Virus record (IMG/VR): IMGVR_UViG_3300044911_000590
Span: 1 to 27,558 of that record
Reading direction: 5' to 3' (one strand)
Source: a virus
Length of the DNA: 27,558 nucleotides
In this document: positions 20,286 through 27,558 of the stretch, one piece after another
How positions within the stretch are numbered: position 1 is the stretch's first letter
How the letters are laid out: every line of letters begins with the position of its first letter
The notes under the pieces: generated by a model
Databases searched by the model: none
What the model was told of the DNA's origin: nothing
What the model saw: only the letters and a program-made list of their open reading frames with translations
Translations under genes and position numbers: made by a program

Positions 20286-21631
20286 GCATCGTCAGCGGCA
20301 TCTGCGAACCAGTGCCGCTGCTTGCATTCATGCAGCAGCAGACGCCAGAGGATACGGGTGACTTAGTTGCCCGCATCCGTGCTGACCTGCACCCTGGGCA
20401 GCTTGCGTTTGTCGATGACACCGCAACGCAGATCCTTGGCATCTCGGCTGGCTACGGCGCTGGCAAGACCAGGGCATTGTGCGCTAAGGCCGTGATGCTG
20501 GCAGCGGTCAATCAGGGCTTTATTGGCTGCGTCATGGAGCCGACCGGACCGCTGATCCGCGACATCTGGCAGACGGACTTCGAGGCATTCCTAGAGGCGT
20601 ACGACATCCCGTACACCTTCAGGGCTAGCCCGCTGCCGGAGTACATGCTGCACTTGCCGGGCGGTGACACCAAGATCCTGTGCCGCAGCTTTGAGAACTG
20701 GAGCCGCATCATCGGTTTGAACCTTGCCTGGGTGCTGGCTGATGAGATCGACACCGTGACGCCCAGCATTGCCAACAAGGCATTCCCAAAGATCCTTGGC
20801 CGACTCCGCAGCGGCAATGTCCGGCAGTTTGGTGCGGCATCGACGCCAGAGGGCTTCCGGTGGATGTGGAACACCTTCGGCAGCGACGAGGCCAAAGCAA
20901 GGCCTGACCGGCATCTGATCAAGATGCGCACGGTTGACAACCCGCACCTGCCACCGGATTTCATCGAGCGGCTGGAAGCCAACTACGACCCAAGCCTGCT
21001 GCGGGCGTACCTAGACGGAGAGTTTGTCAACCTGACAACTGGGCAGGTGTATGACCGTTTCGACCGGGCTAAGCATGTGGTCAGCGAGCTGCCGGATACT
21101 GACCGCGAACCGCTAAGGGTTGGCGTTGACTTCAACGTTGGCAACATGTCGGCGGTGATTGCTATCAGGCTTGGCAGCAGCCTGCTGGTAATTGATGAGA
21201 TTAGCGGCGCCCACGACACCGACGCACTGGCGCAGGAGGTGGTCAGGCGTTACCCCGATAGGCGGATGTACGCCTACCCAGACGCCAGCGGCGGCAACCG
21301 CAGCACCAACGCAAGCCAGACCGATGTGCAGATCCTTGAGAGCTATGGCATGTCCAACCAGTCGCCGCGAGCAAATCCTCCCGTTCGTGATCGGGTGGCT
21401 GCTGTTCAGGCTTTGCTGGAAAACGGCAAAGGGCAGGTCAGGTTGCAGGTGGCGCAGGGCTGCCGTCGCGTGATCGAATGCTTAGAGCTGCAGTGCTACA
21501 CCGACAAGGGCGAGCCGGACAAGGACGCGGGCTTTGACCACATGAACGACGCGCTCGGCTACCTGGTGTGGCGCGAGTTCAACCCGCTACACGCTGGCGC
21601 TGGACGCAGCACGGGCATTCGGCTCTACTAG
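20282..21631 (+). CDS. terL: Terminase large subunit
   Basis: ATPase part: Walker A SAGYGAGKTRA (57-63), Walker B WVLADEIDT (Asp154, Glu155) and the coupling word GAASTPEGFRW. Nuclease part (RNase H fold): VGVDFNVG (Asp283), AYPDASGG, and DHMNDALGYLVW near the end. It pumps DNA into the prohead and cuts concatemers. The gene overlaps the methyltransferase by 4 nt and is followed by a promoter-like spacer. Length 449 aa is usual. Confidence 0.93.
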   Translation: MSIVSGICEPVPLLAFMQQQTPEDTGDLVARIRADLHPGQLAFVDDTATQILGISAGYGAGKTRALCAKAVMLAAVNQGFIGCVMEPTGPLIRDIWQTDFEAFLEAYDIPYTFRASPLPEYMLHLPGGDTKILCRSFENWSRIIGLNLAWVLADEIDTVTPSIANKAFPKILGRLRSGNVRQFGAASTPEGFRWMWNTFGSDEAKARPDRHLIKMRTVDNPHLPPDFIERLEANYDPSLLRAYLDGEFVNLTTGQVYDRFDRAKHVVSELPDTDREPLRVGVDFNVGNMSAVIAIRLGSSLLVIDEISGAHDTDALAQEVVRRYPDRRMYAYPDASGGNRSTNASQTDVQILESYGMSNQSPRANPPVRDRVAAVQALLENGKGQVRLQVAQGCRRVIECLELQCYTDKGEPDKDAGFDHMNDALGYLVWREFNPLHAGAGRSTGIRLY

Positions 21632-21633
21632 GG

Positions 21634-21662
21634 TTGACCACGGCGGCAAACGCTGGTATCTT
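21634..21662 (+). promoter_or_regulatory. Promoter before the portal group
   Basis: TTGACC (21634-21639), 17-nt spacer, TATCTT (21657-21662), located 3 bp after the terL stop and 40 bp before a small ORF. This is the clearest sigma70-like promoter in the window. The word TTGACCACGG at its -35 is shared with the minus-strand sites near 11770, which suggests common recognition. Confidence 0.55.
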
Positions 21663-21702
21663 TTGCTCACGGCCAGCCGGCCGCCCATCTACCATCCCAA
21701 CC

Positions 21703-21846
21703 ATGACCATCAACCCCTGGCTCAATCGCTTCGCAGCCCTGACGCTGCTGTTCATGATGTACGGCGTCGGCATCAGCGTCGGCCGTGATCAAGCCGTTCA
21801 GGCGCATCACAACCACCCGGCCTGCCATCAGGGGCTGAAGCCGTAA
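21703..21846 (+). CDS. Small single-pass membrane protein, 47 aa
   Basis: An ATG at 21703 begins a product with one hydrophobic helix (FAALTLLFMMYGVGISVG) and a His-rich end (QAHHNHPACHQGLKP). It is the first ORF after the promoter at 21634. No family was recognised. A longer reading from 21568 would run through the terL end and the promoter and is rejected. Confidence 0.5.
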   Translation: MTINPWLNRFAALTLLFMMYGVGISVGRDQAVQAHHNHPACHQGLKP

Positions 21847-21847
21847 A

Positions 21848-21863
21848 CTGACACCATTGTCAG
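21848..21863. repeat. Inverted repeat just upstream of the portal start
   Basis: CTGACA (21848-21853) and TGTCAG (21858-21863) form a 6-bp inverted repeat around CCAT, 12 nt before the portal GTG. It could be an operator or a translation-control hairpin. No T-run follows. Confidence 0.35.
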
Positions 21864-21875
21864 CAGTTAGCGGTC

Positions 21876-23321
21876 GTGTATACAGGCTTTAATGCGTATG
21901 ACCGGCCGCTAGCGCAGCGCACCGTATCGAAGGTCAATGACCCTAATACAAGCTGGTACGCGCAAGAGCCACACTGGATCCTGATCGAGGATCTGCTGCA
22001 GGGCACCTACGGCATGCGCAAGAAGCATCGCCGTTACCTGCCGCAAGAACCACGCGAGCTAGACGAGTCCTACGACAACCGCCTAGCCCGTAGCGTCTGC
22101 CCGCCGTATTACATCCGCCTAGAGCGCATGTTGGCCGGCATGCTGACCCGCAAGCCCGTCCGACTGGATGACACCGCTGACGTCATCCGCGAGCAACTAT
22201 TCGACGTAGACCTGCAAGGCAATGACCTCAATGTCTGGACCTATGAAGCAGCCCGCAAAATGGTCCGTTATGGCCACATTGGTACATTGGTGGATGCACC
22301 GGCTAATGGGGGTCGACCCTATTGGGTGACCTACACGCCCCGGCAGATCCTTGGCTGGCGCACCGAGACGCAAGAGGGCAAGCAAGTGCTGACCCAGTTG
22401 CGGCTATCGGAAGTGGTCACAGTGCCAGATGGCGAGTTTGGCGAGAAAGCCGTCGAGCAGGTTCGTGTCCTAACGCCTGGCGAGTACCGCATCCACCGCA
22501 AGCAGGACAGCGGTGAGTTCACCGTTGTCGATGAAGGCCGCACCAGCCTTAGCCAGATCCCGTTCAGCATTGCCTACGCGCAACGGCATGGTTTTATGGA
22601 GTCGCGCCCGCCGCTGGAAGACATCGCAGAGCTGAACCTAAAGACCTATCAGATCCAGTCAGACCTCGACAATATCCTCCATGTCTCAGCGGTGCCCATG
22701 CTGGCGCTGTTCGGCTTCCCGTCAAGCGCTGAGGAGGTATCAGCCGGACCCGGCGAGGCGATTGCATTTCCTGCTGAAGGCCGCGCTGAGTACATCGAAC
22801 CAGCAGGCCGCAGCTTCGAGGCGCAGTTCCGCCGGCTTGAGCAGCTTGCGTTGCAGATCAATGAGCTAGGGCTGTCGGCAGTGCTAGGCCAAAAGCTGAG
22901 CGCCGAAACCGCCGAATCAAAACGAATCGACCGCAGCCAAGGCGACAGCACCATGATGGTGATTGCGCAAAACATGCAAGACATGATCGACAACTGCCTG
23001 CAGTTTCACGCGCAGTACCTCGGCAATGCCACTGCCGCCGGCAGCGCCTACGTCAACCGTGACTTCCTCGGCGCACGCCTTGAGCCGCAGGACATCGCCG
23101 CGCTGCTGTCGCTGTACACCGCTGGCACCATCTCGCAGGAGACATTGCTCCGCGAGCTTGCCGAAGGCGACGTGTTGGGCGATAACTTTGATGTGGACGA
23201 GGAGCTGGAGGCCACATCCAATGCGGGGCTTGATCTACCGTCTGCTGGACAATCTGACAGACTGGCTAGTGGACCTGATGATCTGGATGGAGCCGAAGAA
23301 GCCCAGGAAGCAGGAACTTGA
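21876..23321 (+). CDS. Portal protein, DUF4055 family
   Basis: The sequence follows DUF4055 phage proteins, now regarded as portals: HWILIEDLLQGTYGMRKKH, RYLPQEPRELDESYDNRLAR, MLTRKP, KMVRYGHIGTLVDAP, TPRQILGWRTE, PPLEDIAELNLKTYQIQSDL and SAETAESKRIDRSQGDSTM, which lies in the long helix facing the channel. Portals form the dodecameric DNA entry ring and dock the terminase. The GTG start is supported by the family-like N-terminus. The acidic, low-complexity tail (GPDDLDGAEEAQEA) is encoded in DNA that also carries the start of the next gene. Confidence 0.88.
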   Translation: MYTGFNAYDRPLAQRTVSKVNDPNTSWYAQEPHWILIEDLLQGTYGMRKKHRRYLPQEPRELDESYDNRLARSVCPPYYIRLERMLAGMLTRKPVRLDDTADVIREQLFDVDLQGNDLNVWTYEAARKMVRYGHIGTLVDAPANGGRPYWVTYTPRQILGWRTETQEGKQVLTQLRLSEVVTVPDGEFGEKAVEQVRVLTPGEYRIHRKQDSGEFTVVDEGRTSLSQIPFSIAYAQRHGFMESRPPLEDIAELNLKTYQIQSDLDNILHVSAVPMLALFGFPSSAEEVSAGPGEAIAFPAEGRAEYIEPAGRSFEAQFRRLEQLALQINELGLSAVLGQKLSAETAESKRIDRSQGDSTMMVIAQNMQDMIDNCLQFHAQYLGNATAAGSAYVNRDFLGARLEPQDIAALLSLYTAGTISQETLLRELAEGDVLGDNFDVDEELEATSNAGLDLPSAGQSDRLASGPDDLDGAEEAQEAGT

Positions 23322-23538
23322 TTACACCGTTTGCGACCTGCCTGATGAGGTGCTAGCTGTCATCCGGCTGACATGGTACAAAGACGGCAAAGCCGATGAA
23401 GTAGACGAGCTGCGCATTATGGAAGACGGCCAGAACGGTTACGACGCCTTCGCTGCAGCAGTGCAGGGCGCATTAACTCGTGGCGCGAATGTAAGCATCA
23501 GGTCTGGATACGCGCCGCAGCAATTGGGTATCATGTAA
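23221..23538 (+). CDS. Hypothetical protein, 105 aa, overlapping the portal gene by 101 nt
   Basis: The body LDYTVCDLPDEVLAVIRLTW, KDGKADEVDELRIMEDGQN and a helical/beta end is clearly protein-like and I recall related small proteins after cyanophage portals, role unknown. The N-terminal part (MRGLIYRLLDNLTDWLVDLM) is amphipathic and is encoded inside the portal gene in another frame. Downstream ATGs at 23278 and 23287 would reduce the overlap to 44 or 35 nt. It could be a head-completion or adaptor protein. Confidence 0.65.
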   Translation: MRGLIYRLLDNLTDWLVDLMIWMEPKKPRKQELDYTVCDLPDEVLAVIRLTWYKDGKADEVDELRIMEDGQNGYDAFAAAVQGALTRGANVSIRSGYAPQQLGIM

Positions 23539-23554
23539 AAAAAGAGTTATTACC

Positions 23555-23992
23555 ATGGCTGTCCGCAATCAAGTCCGTGACTCTCGTGGTCGCTTTGCCG
23601 GTGGTGGTACTGATGGAGTAATTAGCCGTCCAAAACCGTCAAAACCTCAGCCAAAAGGCGGCAGCATGACGCGTGCATTGCGTCGCGGTCAGCGTGATTT
23701 ATACAAGGCTGAGCAAATGCGCGTGCAATCATTGGGAGGCAATGTTGCAGGTATGCGCATTATTCGTCGTAACATTAAAAAAGGAGCCAATCAAAAAACT
23801 GCGGCATCTAGTAAACAAAGCCAAGGATCCGGCAAGGTATCGGACGCATTGCGGGGCACCTTGCGTCAGCTTGCTCAATCTGATGCAAGGTACTTTCGTG
23901 AACTTAACAACATTGTTGGTCAGCCAGCAAGTGCAGCACGTCGTGTCGCGGGTACTCGCAAGCCATCGCAAAAGCGTCTTAAAGGCGCATGA
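23555..23992 (+). CDS. Basic, probably head-associated protein, 145 aa
   Basis: It begins AVRNQVRDSRGRFAGGG, a phrase common to small phage structural proteins, and is rich in Lys, Arg, Gln and Ser throughout (RRNIKKGANQKTAASSK). A helical segment DALRGTLRQLAQSDARYF lies near the end. Strong positive charge suggests DNA contact or a role inside the head. Its DNA is AT-richer than the flanking genes. The stop overlaps the next start by 4 nt. Confidence 0.6.
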   Translation: MAVRNQVRDSRGRFAGGGTDGVISRPKPSKPQPKGGSMTRALRRGQRDLYKAEQMRVQSLGGNVAGMRIIRRNIKKGANQKTAASSKQSQGSGKVSDALRGTLRQLAQSDARYFRELNNIVGQPASAARRVAGTRKPSQKRLKGA

Positions 23993-25188
23993 GTACACCA
24001 GAATCGCTATACCGCAACGCCATTGACCTAAACAGGTTTAGCAATAGCGTTGGCCGGCGCATTATCAATGCCTATAACGACATCATCATTGATGCGGTCA
24101 ATCAGCTCCGCACTATTGATGAGCTAGCCGCTCCGGTCAAGGCTGCCAGACTGCGGGCGATCCTTGCGCAGCTAAAGGACAGCCTCGGCACCTGGGCTGG
24201 TGACGCAACCGAAATAACCGCAACCGAGCTGCAAGGCATCGCGCAGTTGCAGTCTGAGTTTGTGGCCGATCAGTTGCAACGTGCATTGCCTGCTGGCGCT
24301 CGTGATGCAGTGCGCACCGTGGAGATCAGCCCGCAGTTTGCGCAGTCGGTGGTCACAACTGACCCAACCCAAATCAACGTGGTGGCGCTTAGTGATGACC
24401 TGTTCGCTGCAGTGCAAGGCGCACCCGCAACGTTCAGCCTTACCGCTGCCCAGGGTGCCACCATCACACTGCCCAATGGCGAGGTGGTCAGCAAGGCATT
24501 TCGTGGCATCGCCGTTGATCAGGCCGAGCGGTTCTCGCAGGTGGTACGCCAAGGCCTGCTGACTGGCGAGCCGACTCCTGCTATTGCTAAGCGCCTGATC
24601 GGCAGCCTGCAGTTTGGCGAGGAGGCCAAAACCGTCAAGCAGCTTATCGCCGCAGGCGGGCAGGCAACAGCAGTGGCCGACAACCAAGTCATCGCCCTCG
24701 TTCGCACGAGCATCAATCAAGTGGCCAATACCGCCAGCCAGCAGGTGTACGAGGCGAACCAGGACATCACACCGCGTTATCGGTACGTCGCTACGCTTGA
24801 CACCCGCACCAGCGCGATCTGCCGGGCGCTGGATGGCCGTGAGTTTGAATACGGCAAAGGACCAACGCCGCCGCAGCACTTCAACTGTCGCAGCACGACC
24901 GTTCCGGTGATCGATTATGACGCCTTAGGCTTTGCCCCGCCGCCGCCGAGTAAACGCGCTGCAGCAGGCGGCATGGTGCCGGCAAATGAGTCCTATGGCC
25001 AGTGGCTTGCCAAGCAAGACCTGCCAACCAAAGCTAAGGCGCTCGGTGCAAACAAGGTTGCCTACTTCGACAAGCTGTCGGCTAAGTATGGACCTAAGGA
25101 CGCCATCGCCAAACTGGTTCGCGACGATGGGTCAGAGCTAACCTTGGATCAGTTGCGGGCTCGATACGGTGCCGTTAAAGAAAGGTAG
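23989..25188 (+). CDS. Phage head morphogenesis protein, SPP1 gp7-like
   Basis: The C-terminal half contains the gp7/Mu F-type signature: a helix with [20 protein letters not shown], then [34 protein letters not shown] with conserved Cys residues. The N-terminal half is helical with a central beta insertion. Such minor capsid proteins act in prohead assembly, often with a few copies near the portal. The position after the portal and before scaffold and capsid is standard. A lysine-rich gene starts within its last codons (20-nt overlap). Confidence 0.88.
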   Translation: MSTPESLYRNAIDLNRFSNSVGRRIINAYNDIIIDAVNQLRTIDELAAPVKAARLRAILAQLKDSLGTWAGDATEITATELQGIAQLQSEFVADQLQRALPAGARDAVRTVEISPQFAQSVVTTDPTQINVVALSDDLFAAVQGAPATFSLTAAQGATITLPNGEVVSKAFRGIAVDQAERFSQVVRQGLLTGEPTPAIAKRLIGSLQFGEEAKTVKQLIAAGGQATAVADNQVIALVRTSINQVANTASQQVYEANQDITPRYRYVATLDTRTSAICRALDGREFEYGKGPTPPQHFNCRSTTVPVIDYDALGFAPPPPSKRAAAGGMVPANESYGQWLAKQDLPTKAKALGANKVAYFDKLSAKYGPKDAIAKLVRDDGSELTLDQLRARYGAVKER

Positions 25189-25312
25189 CTCGCAGAAGAC
25201 CATCTCAGCCAACATCAAAGCTGAGATGAAGGCCGGCAAGCCGCAAAAGCAAGCCGTTGCCATCGCCCTGTCCAAAGCCGGCAAAACCCGTAAACCCAAA
25301 GGTAAAAAGTGA
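25169..25312 (+). CDS. Lysine-rich small protein, 47 aa
   Basis: GTG start inside the gp7-like gene. The product reads [38 protein letters not shown] and a basic end. This is a widespread small phage/prophage protein pattern (I believe related to DUF6496) of unknown role. It overlaps the next small gene by one base (TGATG). Confidence 0.75.
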   Translation: MPLKKGSSQKTISANIKAEMKAGKPQKQAVAIALSKAGKTRKPKGKK

Positions 25313-25380
25313 TGCCTAAGTACACCGGACCAGCCAAGCCTCAAAAGCCCATGCCTAAGAAAGGAGGCAAGAAAAAGTGA
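25312..25380 (+). CDS. Very short lysine-rich peptide, 22 aa
   Basis: ATG start in a one-base overlap with the previous stop; its own stop overlaps the next GTG by 4 nt. The product PKYTGPAKPQKPMPKKGGKK is all Lys, Pro and Gly. The precise stop/start overlaps argue that it is translated, possibly mainly to carry ribosomes to the next gene. Confidence 0.45.
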   Translation: MPKYTGPAKPQKPMPKKGGKKK

Positions 25381-25598
25381 AACGCGGCGACCGTGTTAGC
25401 TGGAACTACCAAGGCACGCGCACCTTTGGTGTGATCACCAGCATTGGCGGTGAACGGGCGACCATACCAACGCAAGGCGGCGGTAGCGTCACCCGCGTTG
25501 GCAGCATGGACGACCCCATCGTGCGGATCAAGTCCGAGTCAACCGGCAACGCGGTCATCAAAAAGCGGTCAGAGTTGAAACCTGCACCACGGCGATGA
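25377..25598 (+). CDS. HVA/Tudor-like small beta protein (DUF2945 type), 73 aa
   Basis: The words KRGDRVSWNYQGTRTFGVIT, PTQGGGSVTR, DDPIVRIKSE and AVIKKRSEL match the small Tudor-like barrel of hypervirulence-associated DUF2945 proteins known in bacteria and phages. Function in phage is unknown. The GTG start overlaps the preceding stop by 4 nt; the end overlaps the next ATG by 4 nt. Confidence 0.75.
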   Translation: MKRGDRVSWNYQGTRTFGVITSIGGERATIPTQGGGSVTRVGSMDDPIVRIKSESTGNAVIKKRSELKPAPRR

Positions 25599-25867
25599 TC
25601 ACCTATCGCGGCGAGGAGTTTGAGGGTTACAACAAACCCAAGCGGACGCCTAAGCATCCGACCAAATCGCATGCGGTACTGGCCAAGGATGGCGAGACCG
25701 TCAAGTTGATCAGGTTCGGCCAGCAGGGGGTATCTGGCTCACCACCACGAACAGGAGAAACAGCAGCAGCGAAGGCCAGACGGGCATCATTTAAGGCGCG
25801 TCATGCCGAGAATATCGCCAAGGGCAAATTGTCGGCGGCGTGGTGGTCAAATCGGGAAAAATGGTAG
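25595..25867 (+). CDS. DUF6321-like basic protein, 90 aa
   Basis: The layout SHAVLAKDGETVKLIRFGQQG, a Gly/Pro linker, ARRASFKARHAENIAKGKLS and AAWWSNREKW is that of a small phage family (DUF6321, from memory) of unknown function found among head genes. Basic and probably DNA- or capsid-associated. Its 3' end overlaps the antisense gene by 77 nt. Confidence 0.8.
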   Translation: MITYRGEEFEGYNKPKRTPKHPTKSHAVLAKDGETVKLIRFGQQGVSGSPPRTGETAAAKARRASFKARHAENIAKGKLSAAWWSNREKW

Positions 25868-26054
25868 CCCGCTCCTGCTGGTGTATCCACGTCTTCAGCT
25901 CGCATACATAACGCCGCAACTCATGCGCCTTAGCGGCGTGCCAGCCGTTGCCGGTGCTGCGGTACAGGTGCTCATGCCGGTCGATCGCATCTAGCGCCTG
26001 CTTGATCAGTGCATTCCACGGGCCGCGTATTGGTGTATCCCATTCGCGTGCCAT
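25791..26054 (-). CDS. Small antisense protein in the head module, 87 aa
   Basis: The only minus-strand gene among the head genes. REWDTPIRGPWNALIKQALD, AIDRHEHLYRSTGNGWHAAK and LRRYVCELKTWIHQQE are helical and match my memory of small cyanophage proteins, function unknown. The last part (TIFPDLTTTPPTICPWRYS) is encoded opposite the end of the DUF6321-like gene and looks less protein-like. The ATG at 26054 is chosen; 26063 is also possible. Antisense transcription from it could affect the upstream head genes. Confidence 0.6.
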   Translation of the reverse strand: MAREWDTPIRGPWNALIKQALDAIDRHEHLYRSTGNGWHAAKAHELRRYVCELKTWIHQQERATIFPDLTTTPPTICPWRYSRHDAP

Positions 26055-26066
26055 TATCGGCATAGC

Positions 26067-26100
26067 TGGTACGATGACAGCGTAATTAAGCCTGCGGCTT
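26067..26100 (+). promoter_or_regulatory. Extended -10 promoter and leader hairpin before scaffold/capsid
   Basis: TG-G-TACGAT (26067-26075) is an extended -10 element without a clear -35. Downstream, AAGCC (26088-26092) and GGCTT (26096-26100) form a small hairpin 4 nt before the scaffold ATG. A separate promoter here would allow high expression of scaffold and capsid independent of the antisense gene. Confidence 0.35.
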
Positions 26101-26104
26101 ATCC

Positions 26105-26785
26105 ATGTCCGATGAAACACAAACCCAGGAGCCTGCGGCTACCGGGGGTGACAATAACGACGCATTGCAACGCAGTGTGGAAGCGCTTGAGCGCAAAAAT
26201 AAAGAGCTGATTGCAGAATTGCGTGCTGCCAAAAAGGCGCCAGCATTGCCTGATGGGGTTGATGTCAATGAGCTATTGGAGTTCAAGCGCAACCACGAGC
26301 AACAGCAGCTTGAATCGCAAGGCAAGTATCAAGAGGCGCGACAAGCTCTGGAGCAGCAGTTCCGTGAGGCGACGGCGGAAAAGGACCAGCGCATTGCCGC
26401 ACTGGAAAGCCGCGTCCGCGAGCTGGAGTTGGTCACGCCAGCAGTGACGGCTCTAGCTGACATCGTGCATGACCCCGACCTGGTGCTCAAGACCAAGCTG
26501 AGCGCTGATCAAATTGAGCGCGACCCTGACGGCACCGTGGTAGTGGTTGATGGCTACCAGCGCACGCCAGTCAGCGAGTGGGCAAAGACGCTGCCGGCAT
26601 GGATGCAAAAGCAACCCAAGCCGCAGGGCAGTGGTGCACCATCAGCCGGTGCTAGCACTGGCGGCATCCCAGCAGGCATGGCAAACCCATTTAGCCGCGA
26701 TAGCTTCAATCTGACTGAACAGGCACGACTGTTCCGCACTGATCGTGATTTGTACGATCGCATGAAAGCAGCAGCTAACCGTTAA
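26105..26785 (+). CDS. Capsid scaffolding protein
   Basis: The sequence has an acidic start, then a long coiled coil (about 20-115: LQRSVEALERKNKELIAELR, YQEARQALEQQFREATAEKD, IAALESRVRELEL), a middle region, and a Pro/Gly-rich linker followed by a C-terminal helix (LTEQARLFRTDRDLYDRMKA) that would bind the capsid protein. Length (226 aa) and position right before the capsid gene are typical. The scaffold is expected to leave or be cleaved before DNA filling. Confidence 0.85.
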   Translation: MSDETQTQEPAATGGDNNDALQRSVEALERKNKELIAELRAAKKAPALPDGVDVNELLEFKRNHEQQQLESQGKYQEARQALEQQFREATAEKDQRIAALESRVRELELVTPAVTALADIVHDPDLVLKTKLSADQIERDPDGTVVVVDGYQRTPVSEWAKTLPAWMQKQPKPQGSGAPSAGASTGGIPAGMANPFSRDSFNLTEQARLFRTDRDLYDRMKAAANR

Positions 26786-26856
26786 GCTATTGCCAACCGG
26801 CTGCGCTGGTGCTTTGGGCTGCGCCCACACCGTAAACCATTCCCCCGAGATGAATC
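26786..26856 (+). other. Leader before the major capsid gene
   Basis: A 71-nt spacer with the octamer GGCTGCGC repeated at 26801-26808 and near 26818-26825, able to form alternative stems with nearby CGC words. No T-run. It may be a translation-enhancing or processing leader of the capsid gene. Confidence 0.3.
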
Positions 26857-27558
26857 ATGGCGACTCTTCGCTCTGACATCATCATCCCAGAGGTTTTTAC
26901 GCCTTACGTCATCGAGCAAACCACGCAGCGTGATGCCTTCCTGGCTAGCGGTGTGGTGCAGCCCCTGGCGGAGCTGAATGCAACTGAGGGTGGTGACTTT
27001 ATCAACGTCCCCTTCTGGAAAGCCAACCTGTCTGGCGACTTTGAAGTGCTGACCGATAGCACTTCGCTGAGCCCCGGCAAGATCACTGCTGACAAGCAAG
27101 TTGGCGTGATCCTGCATCGTGGCCGCGCCTTTGAGGCTCGCGACCTGGCAGCCCTGGCTGCTGGTGCCGATCCCATGGCCGCCATCGGCGCCAAGATCGC
27201 TGATTACGTTGCCAACCAGCGTCAGAAAGATCTGCTGTCCTGCCTTGCTGGTGTCTTCGGCACCCTCGGCACCACCAGCTCGTCTGCTGCTTTCTTTGGT
27301 CTGAGCATCGACGGCGAATCTGGTGACACCCCCACCACGCTGAGCCCCCGTCACGTCGCCGAAGCCCGCAGCCTGCTGGGCGATCAAGGCGACAAGCTGG
27401 CCGCTGTTGCCATGCACTCCAAGGTCTACTACGACCTGGTTGAGCGCAAGGCAATCGATTACGTCAGCACTGCTGAAGCACGCGGCACCACCACCACCCA
27501 ATCGGGCGGTTCGATGGCTGCAGCATTTGGCGGCGAAGTGAACGTGCCGACCTACATG
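26857..27558 (+). CDS. Major capsid protein (3' truncated)
   Basis: 234 codons are visible and the frame is open at the window end. The start RSDIIIPEVFTPYVIEQTTQ, then DFINVPFWKANLSGDFEVL, KITADKQVGVILHRGRAFE and DPMAAIGAKIADYVANQRQK match major coat proteins of tailed phages with an HK97-type fold; an inner segment YVANQRQKDLLSCLAGVFG would be the spine helix. It follows the scaffold in the normal order. The codon choice is very uniform with many GCC, GGC and CTG, as expected for a highly expressed gene. Confidence 0.9.
   Translation, partial: MATLRSDIIIPEVFTPYVIEQTTQRDAFLASGVVQPLAELNATEGGDFINVPFWKANLSGDFEVLTDSTSLSPGKITADKQVGVILHRGRAFEARDLAALAAGADPMAAIGAKIADYVANQRQKDLLSCLAGVFGTLGTTSSSAAFFGLSIDGESGDTPTTLSPRHVAEARSLLGDQGDKLAAVAMHSKVYYDLVERKAIDYVSTAEARGTTTTQSGGSMAAAFGGEVNVPTYM

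Noticed and set aside
24172-24879. 235-codon ORF antisense to the gp7-like gene
   Set aside because: No start context or motif; the plus-strand gene has clear family words.
26782-27501. 239-codon ORF antisense to the capsid gene
   Set aside because: Shadow of strongly biased codons in the capsid gene.
1-27558. CRISPR array, IS element or toxin-antitoxin pair
   Set aside because: No regularly spaced repeats, no transposase motif, and no toxin partner for the RHH-like proteins was recognised.

Overview
The window is phage DNA, most likely from a cyanobacterial siphovirus- or podovirus-type phage or prophage (Synechococcus/Cyanobium-like host). Three things point there: a sigma factor of the cyanobacterial RpoD type, many small gene families I know from cyanophages, and a complete packaging/head gene order. 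No host chromosomal genes, tRNA, rRNA or CRISPR array are visible. The window starts inside a tail-fibre gene and ends inside the major capsid gene. This is what a circular or circularly permuted genome cut inside its structural module would look like, with the tail genes missing.

Layout. (1) 1-6064, all plus: end of a tail fibre with an autoproteolytic-type C-terminal domain; a tyrosine integrase; a run of small genes; a lysis-like group (single-pass membrane proteins and a two-domain endolysin); a metallophosphoesterase; an HNH nuclease. (2) 6043-14463, almost all minus, tightly overlapping early/middle genes: sigma factor, dCTP deaminase/dUTPase-like protein, NrdR-like zinc ribbon, SSB, HTH protein, Bet (RecT) annealase, RecE/exonuclease VIII-like nuclease, VRR-NUC nuclease, SF2 helicase, two more HNH genes and several small proteins. 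One small gene (7058-7300) runs the opposite way. (3) 14532-18701, plus: RHH protein, prim-pol/VirE-type primase-helicase, a gene-free stretch with repeated GTCCTACCT words (candidate origin), RHH protein, DUF3310 protein and a phage-encoded beta sliding clamp. (4) 18706-27558, plus: small terminase, DNA methyltransferase, large terminase, DUF4055 portal, basic proteins, gp7-type head protein, a chain of tiny lysine-rich genes, scaffold and major capsid, again with one small antisense gene (25791-26054).

How it fits together. The primase-helicase, clamp, SSB and Bet/exonuclease pair form a replication and recombination set with no DNA polymerase of its own in the window. This suggests recruitment of host Pol III through the phage clamp. 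The sigma factor could redirect host RNA polymerase. Two intergenic regions and one gene end carry similar promoters sharing the word TTGACCAYGG.

The most unusual observation is a textbook-looking -1 ribosomal frameshift signal: a slippery A_AAA_AAG, a 6-nt spacer and a 10-bp stem-loop. It lies at the end of a 46-codon membrane protein gene just before the endolysin. It would add 68 residues from a reading frame that has no ATG, GTG or TTG ahead of the site and ends inside the start of the endolysin gene. A homopolymer sequencing error is the main alternative.
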